Assembly (NCBI GenBank): GCA_963783965.1
Contig: CAWAPQ010000003.1
Span: forward strand, 248,001-312,000
Direction of reading: 5' to 3'
Source of the DNA: Bog-473 sp963783965
Lineage (GTDB): Bacteria > Actinomycetota > Acidimicrobiia > Acidimicrobiales > RAAP-2
Length of the DNA stretch: 64,000 nucleotides
This document shows positions 9,988 to 17,707 of the stretch, piece by piece. The translations under genes and the position numbers were made by a program. The notes beneath the pieces are model-generated. The model had not been told where the DNA came from and ran no database searches. It saw only the letters and a list, made by a program, of their open reading frames with translations. Numbering within the stretch: the stretch's first letter is position 1; every line of letters starts with the position of its first letter.

Positions 9988-11541
9988 ATGTCTGAGCAAG
10001 CGTTGGATACGGGGCGAGTGTTGTGGCTCTTGCGCCGCCGCCCGTGGCTGCTCGCAGCGTTCGTGCTGATCGGTGCACTGATCCCGGCCGCCGTCATTTT
10101 CTCCCGTCCGAAGTCGTACACCTCGACCTCCATGGTCCTCGTGCCCAACTCGGAAGCCAGTGCCAACGGGTCGGGGGGATCCACCGGGACCACGTCCAAC
10201 AGCAACATCACCGACAGTGCGATCGCGGAGAGCGCAGCCGTGCTGGGTGTGGCCGGATCGAAGGTCTCCCCGCAAGTCACGATTCAGTCGGCCCAGCACA
10301 GCGTGAGCGCGGCGCCCGTCGGCACGAACCTGGTCCAGATCACCGCATCGGGATCCTCCCCTCGTGCCGCCGAGGCCCTGGCCAACGCCGTGGCCAACCA
10401 GCTGGTCGTCTTCGTCACGTCGGCTGATGTCTCGAGCGGGTCGAGTGCCCTCGCCGGGCTCGAGTCGCTAGCTGCCCAGATGACGGCGCAGGTGAACAAG
10501 TACGACCAGGAGATCCAACTCGAGCAGGCGGCCATTGCGAAGGCCACCCCGCAATCAGCCGCGGCGCAGCAGGAGACGCAGCTTCTCGGGTCGTTGACGG
10601 CGGCTCAGGCGAACACGTCGCTGCAGCTGCAGAGTGTGAACAGCGAGATCGCCTCGGCGAAGCTGAACAACGCCGCCACCAACGGTGGCACCGAGGTCAT
10701 TCAGCACGCGTCGCCGGCCACCGGGCCCTCCCTGCTGAGCCGGGCGCTCCCGATCGTCATCGGGGCCCTGGTCGGACTGCTCATCGGCGGCACCTACATC
10801 GTCCTGCGGCAACGGAAGACGAACCTGACGAGCCGCGACGAGATCGCCGCGGTCGCCGGAGTTCCCGTGGTGCTCTCCTTCAGCGTCGGGCACATGAGCG
10901 CCAGCAAGTCATCGGAATGGCTGACCCTGCTGCGGGAGCACGAGCCGGCTGTCACGGAGTTGTGGAACGTGCGCAAGGTGCTCAACCACCTCGACGCCCC
11001 CGAGGCCGGGGGGCGGGTCGTGACCATCATCACGCTGGCTGACGACACGCCGAGCATGGCCGCCATCAGCAGTTTCGCCGTGGCGTCGGCGGCCATGGAC
11101 ATTCCCACTTCGCTGGTGCTGACGTCGGACGACCCGGGATCACGTGGGCTGAGCGACGCCTGCGATCGTCTGACGGCCGGCGGCGAGTTGGCGCGCCCGC
11201 ATCTTCGGCTCTGCAAGGGCTCGCCCACGGTCGGCGAGGACGAGAGCGCGCTCACCATCATCTCCATCGTCCTGGACCCCGAGCAACCCATCCTCCCCGC
11301 CTTCGTGGCACGCGGCATGGTGCTGCTGGCGATCTCGGCCGGCTTCGTGGACCAGGACGAGCTCGCCCGCGTGCTCATCGCCATCGGGCACGAGAACCTC
11401 TCGGTGAGGGGCCTGATCGTCACGAACCCGGTGAGCGGCGACCGCACGCTCGGTTCGCTGCCCAGTGGAAACGAGCAGCTTGCTCAGTTCCGTCAGTCTC
11501 GCGCCCTGGCGCCCTGGAGTGGAGGTGCCGACGTCCGGTGA
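9988..11541 (+). CDS. Polysaccharide co-polymerase (Wzz/BY-kinase-like), first of a pair
   Basis: The protein has 517 residues. A short cytoplasmic N-terminus with RRRPWLL leads into a membrane helix at about residues 20-39. An extracytoplasmic segment rich in Ala, Gln and Ser with coiled-coil character follows (about 130-235), then a second membrane helix at about 253-273. The cytoplasmic tail of about 240 residues looks like a BY-kinase or MinD-type fold but has no Walker A GKS/GKT motif: the expected site reads VVTIITLADDTPSMAAISS. No Tyr-rich tail is seen. Co-polymerases of this type set chain length with Wzy. The stop overlaps the GTG of the next gene (GTGA), indicating coupled translation. 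Upstream, 9799-9987 is non-coding and may hold the operon promoter. Confidence 0.85.
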   Translation: MSEQALDTGRVLWLLRRRPWLLAAFVLIGALIPAAVIFSRPKSYTSTSMVLVPNSEASANGSGGSTGTTSNSNITDSAIAESAAVLGVAGSKVSPQVTIQSAQHSVSAAPVGTNLVQITASGSSPRAAEALANAVANQLVVFVTSADVSSGSSALAGLESLAAQMTAQVNKYDQEIQLEQAAIAKATPQSAAAQQETQLLGSLTAAQANTSLQLQSVNSEIASAKLNNAATNGGTEVIQHASPATGPSLLSRALPIVIGALVGLLIGGTYIVLRQRKTNLTSRDEIAAVAGVPVVLSFSVGHMSASKSSEWLTLLREHEPAVTELWNVRKVLNHLDAPEAGGRVVTIITLADDTPSMAAISSFAVASAAMDIPTSLVLTSDDPGSRGLSDACDRLTAGGELARPHLRLCKGSPTVGEDESALTIISIVLDPEQPILPAFVARGMVLLAISAGFVDQDELARVLIAIGHENLSVRGLIVTNPVSGDRTLGSLPSGNEQLAQFRQSRALAPWSGGADVR

Positions 11542-13124
11542 CAACGACGCGAGAAGGATCTGCCTTCCCGGACCTGGGTGGAGGCATCACGACCGATGCC
11601 GAGGGGACCTTTGTCCATTCCAATTCCGCCGCGGAGGCCCAGACACCTGTGGTCCTCGTCGGGCGGCTGGTCAGTCTCCGCTACGTGCTGGGCGCGCTCC
11701 GCCGTCGCCGCAAGGTCTGGCTGAGCCTCGCCGCCCTGGGCCTGGTGCTCGGGCTCGCCTTCCATGTGGTGGTGCCCCGGACGTACAGCGCGCACGCCAC
11801 CCTCTACCTCGCGCAAGCGCCGGGGACCGATCCGACGGCGGGCATGGCCAACGACGTGGCGCTCCTGGAGACGATCGGCGTCGGACAGCGTGCGGCGAAC
11901 TTGTTGGGCGAGCGATCCCTCAGTCCCACTGCGTTGCTGGGCAAGGCGCCCGGCACCATTGAGAGCGACAACGTTCTCGTCCTCAACGTCTCCGGGCCGA
12001 ACAAGGGTGAAGCCGTGCGCAGGGCGAACGCGCTGGCAGCGGCATTCCTCCAGTTCCGTGCCGACAGGATTCAAGAGCAGACCACCAGCGCCAACAAGGC
12101 ACTGAACCAGCAGATCGCTGCGCTGCAGCAGCAGATAAGCCAGTTGACCACCAGCATCGCCAACACGCCTCAGGGCACCCAGCTGTCCACCCTGCAGGGC
12201 GAGCAGTCGTCGGACCAGAGCGAGCTCTCCACTCTGGAGCAGACCGTCCAGCAGAACCAGGTTGCGAGCGTCGGGGTCACCACCGGGAGCCGCGTCGTCA
12301 CGCCCGGTACCCTGGCTCCGTCGTCCGCCGCCAAGCTCTTCGGGCTCGACGGTCTTGCCGGCCTGATCGGCGGGCTTTTCATCGGCATGGCCTATGTCGC
12401 CGTGCAGGCCGTTCTGTCGGACAGGCTGCGGCGCCGCGACGAGGTGGCCTCCATTCTCGGCGCACCGGTCGAGTTGAGCCTGAAGCCGGTGAAGGTCCCG
12501 AAGCGGCACCAGGAGCGCTGGATCAGGCAGGCCACGCGCGAACCGCAGGGCGAGCTGAGTGCTCTTGCGGGCTACATGCGTCGGCTCGGCGTACGCCAGG
12601 AAGGGCGCAAGACGCTGCTCGTCGTCGCCATGGACGACCTGGCGGTGCCGGCGGCGGCGTTGGCCGTGCTGGCCCAGCGCCTGACCGACGAGGGCGAGTC
12701 CGTGCTGGTCGCGGACCTCACGAACGAAGGCCTCCTGTCCCGGAGCATGGAGGACCTCCTGCTCGACCGGGCCGGCAGCCTGCAGGTGTTCACGCCTCCG
12801 CAGGACGACATGAACGAGATTGTGGAGCCACCGTGGGTCGCGGCACCCGAGGGAGCGAATGCCGTCCTCGTGCTGACCAGGGTCGATCCCTCCAGGGGCG
12901 CCTGGCACCTGAACTGGGCGAAGCAGGCGGTCGTCTCGGTGACCTCCGGTCGCTCGAGCGCCCAGGCGGTCAACTCGACGGCGGTCCTGCTGCGTGCGGC
13001 GGGGCTCACCATCCGGTCCGGCATCCTGATCGGGGCGGATGAGCAGGACGAGTCGGTCGGCCTTCTGCAGCCGGATGCCCCGCTGGTGGGGGTGCCGGTC
13101 GCCGACGGCGTCATCCCCGCATGA
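11538..13124 (+). CDS. Polysaccharide co-polymerase (Wzz/BY-kinase-like), second of a pair
   Basis: The protein has 528 residues with the same plan as the preceding gene: an N-terminal helix near residues 59-77, a long polar region with a coiled coil (NQQIAALQQQISQLTTSIAN), a second helix near 266-293, and a C-terminal cytoplasmic domain. The C-terminal domain begins as a nucleotide-binding fold (KTLLVVAMDDLAVPAAALAV) but again lacks a Walker A Lys, while a possible second strand VLVADLTNEG remains. It starts at the GTG that overlaps the previous stop and ends in an ATGA overlap with the polymerase gene, so the three are translationally coupled. Two adjacent degenerate copies could form a hetero-oligomer; that is inference. 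Confidence 0.83.
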   Translation: MTTTREGSAFPDLGGGITTDAEGTFVHSNSAAEAQTPVVLVGRLVSLRYVLGALRRRRKVWLSLAALGLVLGLAFHVVVPRTYSAHATLYLAQAPGTDPTAGMANDVALLETIGVGQRAANLLGERSLSPTALLGKAPGTIESDNVLVLNVSGPNKGEAVRRANALAAAFLQFRADRIQEQTTSANKALNQQIAALQQQISQLTTSIANTPQGTQLSTLQGEQSSDQSELSTLEQTVQQNQVASVGVTTGSRVVTPGTLAPSSAAKLFGLDGLAGLIGGLFIGMAYVAVQAVLSDRLRRRDEVASILGAPVELSLKPVKVPKRHQERWIRQATREPQGELSALAGYMRRLGVRQEGRKTLLVVAMDDLAVPAAALAVLAQRLTDEGESVLVADLTNEGLLSRSMEDLLLDRAGSLQVFTPPQDDMNEIVEPPWVAAPEGANAVLVLTRVDPSRGAWHLNWAKQAVVSVTSGRSSAQAVNSTAVLLRAAGLTIRSGILIGADEQDESVGLLQPDAPLVGVPVADGVIPA

Positions 13125-14425
13125 CCCGCCTGACGGGGTACGTCTCGGAGGAGGATCCTCCGATCTCCCCGCTCTCCCCTGAGCTCGCTCGTGACTGGGG
13201 TCTCATCGCCGGCCCGAACGAGCGGTCGATGCGCCGGCGCGTCGGCTGGGTGTGGGGCCTCCTGGTCTTCAACGTCATGACCTACACGAGCGGGACGACG
13301 AACCTGATTCCCCTCCCGCACCAGTTGGGCAAGGCCCTGCCGGAGCTTGCGCTCGGCGCGGCCCTGATCCTCATCCTGACGACGAACAAGAGGCTCCTCG
13401 TACGGCCCAACATCTACCTGATCCTGCTCACGGTGATGTGTCTGTTCGCGGCGATCATGAGCTTCCGCGGCTACTTCGGGGCCAACTCCATCGTCCGTTG
13501 GTTCAGATTCGCAGGCTTCATCGGTGCCCTGTGGCTCACGACACCGTGGTGGGGGCGCAAGGACCTCATGATCATGGAGTTCCAACGACGAGCGCTCCTG
13601 GTCGTCATGGCCACCGTCGTCATCGGGTTGGCTCTCTCGCCGAGCAGGGCCTTCAACAACGCAACCGGCGGACGGTTGGGTGGGATCCTCTGGCCGATTC
13701 AGCCGACCCAGGTGGCGCACTATGCGGCGACGTTCGTCGGGATCTCGGTCGTGCTGTGGCTCGCGGGGTCGTTGCGGTCGCGCTGGCCGGCGGTCGTCAT
13801 CGGCGTCTCCGCTCTCATCCTGCTCCTGAGCCACTCCCGCGTCGCGCTGATCTCCATGCTGGCGGGCATCCTCGTCGGAGCATTGAGCCTCTTCCTCAGC
13901 CGCAAGCGAGTGCGGCGGGCCTTCGTGGTGACCGTCCTTGTGGTGGGCATCGGCGCGCTGAGCTTTGCTCCGCTCATCACCGGGTGGTTCGAGCGGGGTC
14001 AGAACAGCCAGTCGCTGACCAACCTCACCGGCCGCACCAACGTCTGGACCGAGGTCCTGGCGCAGCCCCGGACCGAGGCCAACACCCTCCTCGGGTACGG
14101 GATGTCGTACGACGGCTTCAGCGGGATCCCCATCGATTCGAGCTGGCTCTCGACCTATCAGGATCAGGGCCTCGTCGGTGACGTCCTCGACGGGCTGATA
14201 CTGCTGACCCTTCTCATCGTCGCGCTCATCAGCCCCCGCGGTCCCGGGAGGGCCGTGGCGCTCTTCCTCATTGTGTACTGCATTGTGGAGTCCTTCACGC
14301 AGACCGGCCTCGGGCAACCTTCGGACAACCTGTTGGATCTGGCCGTGGCCATGTCGTTGCTGATGCCGCCGCTGCTGGTCGCCCGGAGATCCGAGAGCTC
14401 GCGGGCCCTGGTCCCCTTCAACTGA
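13121..14425 (+). CDS. O-antigen ligase/polymerase family membrane protein (Wzy-like)
   Basis: The protein has 434 residues with about ten hydrophobic helices, such as LPELALGAALILILT and ALLVVMATVVIGLALSP. Between helices lies a long loop with GWFERGQNSQSLTNLTGRTNVW, resembling the periplasmic loop of the O-antigen ligase/Wzy family, where an Arg-rich stretch contacts the lipid-linked substrate. The ATG overlaps the stop of the co-polymerase gene. Next to two chain-length proteins it is best read as the polymerase of a Wzx/Wzy-type pathway, joining repeat units on the outer face of the membrane. A ligase role cannot be excluded because the families share the same fold and sequence is poorly conserved. 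It converges with the methyltransferase gene. Confidence 0.85.
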   Translation: MTRLTGYVSEEDPPISPLSPELARDWGLIAGPNERSMRRRVGWVWGLLVFNVMTYTSGTTNLIPLPHQLGKALPELALGAALILILTTNKRLLVRPNIYLILLTVMCLFAAIMSFRGYFGANSIVRWFRFAGFIGALWLTTPWWGRKDLMIMEFQRRALLVVMATVVIGLALSPSRAFNNATGGRLGGILWPIQPTQVAHYAATFVGISVVLWLAGSLRSRWPAVVIGVSALILLLSHSRVALISMLAGILVGALSLFLSRKRVRRAFVVTVLVVGIGALSFAPLITGWFERGQNSQSLTNLTGRTNVWTEVLAQPRTEANTLLGYGMSYDGFSGIPIDSSWLSTYQDQGLVGDVLDGLILLTLLIVALISPRGPGRAVALFLIVYCIVESFTQTGLGQPSDNLLDLAVAMSLLMPPLLVARRSESSRALVPFN

Positions 14426-14450
14426 CGGGCGGTCGAGCGGGCGCTGCGCG

Positions 14451-15284
14451 CTATGGCTTGACTGCCACTCCGAACATCCCCCATTTGCCCGCCTTCGGAG
14501 CGGTGAACCATTTCTGGACGCCGCGCGACGTCACGAAGTCGACGAAGGCGGAATTGCCCTCGACGTCGTCGGATATGAGGAGTGCGCCGGAACGCATGAA
14601 CGGCCACGCCTTCTCGAACTCGTACCGCATCGTCTGAGGCGTATGGAGGCTGTCGTGGATGAAGATGTCGATCGACCCCATGGCCGCACAGGTCGCAGCC
14701 ATCGTCCTTCTGCTCGAGCCTCGTATGTAGGTCCAGTCCGGCCACGCGGTCTCGTCCACCAGGACCTTGGACTGCTCATGCCAGCCGGACATCATTGGTG
14801 GGAGATCGATGCTCCAGAGGCGGCCTGCGGCGCCGTTGGACTGGGCCATGGCCCCGAGGGCGAGCACGCTCGTCACGCCGCGGGCCACCCCGGTCTCGAG
14901 AATCCGCTCCGGCTGCATGTGACGCGCCGCGCACCAGACGACGTGGGCCAGGCTCGCATCGGCGTCATGTCCCTCACCCACCTGGCGATCGTCTGAGGGC
15001 ATGCGTTGGACGAGGTCGCTCCACGCCTCGTCGAAGCGCTCCTCGAGGGGACACGGCCAGGCAGCTCCGAGCAGCTCATGAAGGTCCCGCACGGGTTCCG
15101 TCGTCGTGGCCGATGGTTTCTGACCCGCCACCGAAGGAAGACGGTCACTCAGGATGATCTCCATCCGACCGCGGATGCGGTCCAATCCCTCCCTCGGGTT
15201 GGAGGCGACCACGAGGGCCGCTCGACCTACGTACCCCACGCGCTCCTGCAGATTCCTCCCTGCGATCATTGTGGGCTGCGCCAT
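14451..15284 (-). CDS. Class I SAM-dependent methyltransferase (Methyltransf_24/CmcI-like)
   Basis: About 277 residues from the ATG chosen here. The Rossmann core shows ERILETGVARGVTSVLALG (SAM-binding motif I), LWSIDLPP (motif II acidic end), GSIDIFIHDSLHT and GALLISDDVEGN, which together match the small-molecule O- or C-methyltransferase group that includes cephalosporin CmcI and sugar methyltransferases. In a polysaccharide locus it probably methylates a sugar or a glycan end. The frame is open upstream to GTG 15326 with another ATG at 15311; none has a convincing ribosome binding site, so the start is uncertain by up to 14 residues. It lies on the minus strand, convergent with the polymerase gene and divergent from the YdcF-like gene. 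Confidence 0.82.
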   Translation of the reverse strand: MAQPTMIAGRNLQERVGYVGRAALVVASNPREGLDRIRGRMEIILSDRLPSVAGQKPSATTTEPVRDLHELLGAAWPCPLEERFDEAWSDLVQRMPSDDRQVGEGHDADASLAHVVWCAARHMQPERILETGVARGVTSVLALGAMAQSNGAAGRLWSIDLPPMMSGWHEQSKVLVDETAWPDWTYIRGSSRRTMAATCAAMGSIDIFIHDSLHTPQTMRYEFEKAWPFMRSGALLISDDVEGNSAFVDFVTSRGVQKWFTAPKAGKWGMFGVAVKP

Positions 15285-15535
15285 CGGAAAATCATACTGA
15301 TGAACGTGCATCGGCCACCGGGCCACGGGCCGTCACGTGCCGAGCGGGACACCGTCGGAACCACATGTATCCCCACATCCCCCTCGCGCCTCCTGACGTA
15401 GTACTCGTGTGGAGCATCGAGGCGGAGAGGCCCGCACGAAAAGCGACGTTCCGGTTGGGACAAGGCCCGGGTCACGTCGTGCACGTCACCACGGGGCCGC
15501 CGCCGTGACCGCCAACCGATGTCATTCCTGATGCG

Positions 15536-16162
15536 ATGAGAGCTCCTTCGACCACCGCGGTGCCCGACGCACCGGACGAGACGTCGGTTCCATCGGCCAC
15601 CGACCCGGCAGGGGGCGGGGCAACCGGTCACCGCTGGCGACGGTGGCTGCTCTTCGGGAGCGCCGGGATCCTCCTCGTCGTCGCCGTCGTGTTCGTGGCA
15701 GCGACCCTGCGGCTCTTCGTGTTTCCGGCCACGGACCAGCCGGCCCACGTCAACGGCATTCTGAGCCTCAACGGCAACGGCGAGCCGACCCGGGAGGCAC
15801 TGGCCGTGTCACTGGCCGAGAAGGGATACGCCCCGGTCCTCCTCTTCTCCCAGGGCGGAGAGGCATCCGACACCTCGTGCCCGAAGGTGCCCCGGGTGGC
15901 CGTGGTGTGCTTCGTCGACGGCGCCGGCAACACGCGGGGCGAGGCGGAGTTCGCGGGGCGGTACGCCGAACGCCACCACTGGCACAGCCTGATGATCGTG
16001 CCGGGTCGAGATCAGGTCACGCGGGCCCGCCTGCTCACGGAGCGATGCTTCTCGGGACGGGTCGTCGTCGTTCCCATCTCGGGGTCGCGCCCCCCACTGA
16101 GGGACATCGTGCACCAGTGGGGCGGACTGTTCGATTCCCTCTTCGTCCACAGAGGCTGTTGA
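15536..16162 (+). CDS. YdcF/ElyC-like DUF218 membrane-anchored protein
   Basis: The protein has 208 residues. A polar N-terminus is followed by one membrane helix at about residues 38-62 (WLLFGSAGILLVVAVVFVAA) and an outward DUF218-type domain. Typical strands are visible (HVNGILSLNGNG, APVLLFSQGG, HSLMIVPGRDQVTRARLL) together with the conserved NTRGEAEFAG turn. Proteins of this family affect envelope or glycan precursor metabolism, but no reaction is firmly known. Four Cys residues lie in the outer domain and could pair. The gene is alone on the plus strand between two minus-strand genes. Its stop is 12 bases from the stop of the oxidase gene. The start lacks a clear ribosome binding site; another ATG lies five bases upstream out of frame. 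Confidence 0.75.
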   Translation: MRAPSTTAVPDAPDETSVPSATDPAGGGATGHRWRRWLLFGSAGILLVVAVVFVAATLRLFVFPATDQPAHVNGILSLNGNGEPTREALAVSLAEKGYAPVLLFSQGGEASDTSCPKVPRVAVVCFVDGAGNTRGEAEFAGRYAERHHWHSLMIVPGRDQVTRARLLTERCFSGRVVVVPISGSRPPLRDIVHQWGGLFDSLFVHRGC

Positions 16163-16174
16163 AGGACACCTCTC

Positions 16175-17410
16175 CTAGGGAGCCCGACGGGCGAGCGAGG
16201 CGTCGTTGTCGGCCATCGCACCGACGATGTGCTCGGCAATGGCCAGGGAGGCCGTCGCAGCCGGCGAAGGGGCATTGCGCACGAGCGTCACGTGCGGTTG
16301 GTGGTCGATGACGAAGTCGTCCACGAGGCTGCCGTCGCGGCGGACGGCTTGTGCACGCACGCCCGCGCCCGAACGGACCAGGTCACTGCGGGAAAGGTCG
16401 GGTACGTAGGCTCGGGCCCGGCGGAAGAAGATGGACTTGCTCGCCGAGCCGCCGACCTCCCGTGCTCCCATGCGCCAGTGCTGGCGCGCCATTTTGCGCA
16501 TGCCCGGATACGTCACCGTGCGCCAGAAGTCACCGAGGCGTACGTCGCTCCACCGGTACCCCTCCTGGGACAGCGCCAGGACGGCGTTGGGCCCGACATG
16601 GACGTGGCCCCCCAGGCCACGCGTGAAATGCACGCCGAGGAAGGGAAAGCGGGGGTCGGGCACCGGGTACACGAGACCGCGAATGAGGTCGGAGCGCTCC
16701 GGGACGATTTCGTAGTACTCCCCGCGGAAGGGGATGATCTCCGGGTCCGGGGGCGCACCGACGAGGCGAGCGAGCAGGGACGACTGGAGCCCGGCGCACA
16801 CGACGACATGGTCGAAGACCCGTTCGTGCGCGTCGGTGGCGAGGTGCACCCCCGAGGAGCGGACGTCGATGTCCGTCACGGGCTGCCCCAGAATGAGCTC
16901 GCCACCCCGCTGCACGACGTCCGCGGCCAGCCGCTCGGCAATGAGGCGGAAGTCGACGACCGCCGTTCCCGGAATCAACAGGGCCGAGAGTCCCCGGACG
17001 TGGGGCTCGCGGTCACGCAGCTCCGACGCGTCGATCAACCGCGTTCCGGGAATGCCGTTGGCCTCGGCCCGACCGGCCAGGTCGTGCAGGCGGGGCAGCT
17101 CGTCGTCGCGCAGCGCAACGATGACCTTGCCGAGCTCCTCGTAGGGGAGCCCGTGCTCGTCACAGTACGAGCGCAGGAGCGCACCACCCCGTCGGCACAA
17201 CGTCGCCTTGAGCGACCCGGGCGGGTAGTAGACGCCGGAATGCACGACGTTGCTGTTGCGGCCGGTCTGGTGTGCGGCGACGGTGTGCTCCTTGTCGATC
17301 ACGGTGACGTCGACATGCATCGCCTGCTGGAGCTGGCGGGCCACGGCGAGCCCGACGATGCCGGCGCCGACCACCCCGACTCGCGCTGTGGTCCCGCTGC
17401 TGTCTGTCAT
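16175..17410 (-). CDS. lhgO: L-2-hydroxyglutarate oxidase / FAD-dependent oxidoreductase (DAO family)
   Basis: About 411 residues. The N-terminus has the FAD Rossmann motif VGVVGAGIVGLAVARQL at residue 11, followed by the LhgO signature HQTGRNSNVVHSGVYYPPGS near residue 50. Further family stretches include VVVCAGLQSSLLARLVG and FPFLGVHFTRGLGGHVHVGP. These enzymes oxidise L-2-hydroxyglutarate to 2-oxoglutarate at the membrane or with oxygen. I used the ATG at 17410 because the Rossmann fold then starts in the usual place and AGG lies 8-10 bases upstream; an open frame continues to 17509. It is at the edge of the polysaccharide locus and may be unrelated metabolism or may act on an acidic sugar. 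The family call is firm; the exact substrate is inferred. Confidence 0.88.
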   Translation of the reverse strand: MTDSSGTTARVGVVGAGIVGLAVARQLQQAMHVDVTVIDKEHTVAAHQTGRNSNVVHSGVYYPPGSLKATLCRRGGALLRSYCDEHGLPYEELGKVIVALRDDELPRLHDLAGRAEANGIPGTRLIDASELRDREPHVRGLSALLIPGTAVVDFRLIAERLAADVVQRGGELILGQPVTDIDVRSSGVHLATDAHERVFDHVVVCAGLQSSLLARLVGAPPDPEIIPFRGEYYEIVPERSDLIRGLVYPVPDPRFPFLGVHFTRGLGGHVHVGPNAVLALSQEGYRWSDVRLGDFWRTVTYPGMRKMARQHWRMGAREVGGSASKSIFFRRARAYVPDLSRSDLVRSGAGVRAQAVRRDGSLVDDFVIDHQPHVTLVRNAPSPAATASLAIAEHIVGAMADNDASLARRAP

Positions 17411-17707
17411 TCCTTGACCTGACTTGGGCCGTGGTGGCTCATCTTCGCAACGGGCGGCGGCACTTCCGAAGCCCTCGAACTGATGTCCGACCGTGTCGGT
17501 TTGATGCACACGAACTGTCGATCTTCATGCGGCGGCGCGCCCGGCGACGTCCGAACAAGGTCGATAGGGACAATGTCCCACATTTATGAAGGACAAGGTA
17601 ACCACGCGAAACCGGCCGACGCGGAGAACCCGCACGACCCCAGAAGACTCGGTCGCCGATTGCACAACCCACTTCAAGATGCAGGCCGCTGCGGCCGAGT
17701 ACTCACC

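Noticed and set aside
17530..17700. Cyclic-di-GMP riboswitch upstream of the beta-helix gene
   Set aside because: A few bases resemble the conserved ACGC and GAAA parts, but the order and paired stems of the motif could not be built.
17483..17707. In-frame N-terminal extension of the beta-helix protein
   Set aside because: The extension would bury the signal peptide about 80 residues inside the protein and has no conserved features.
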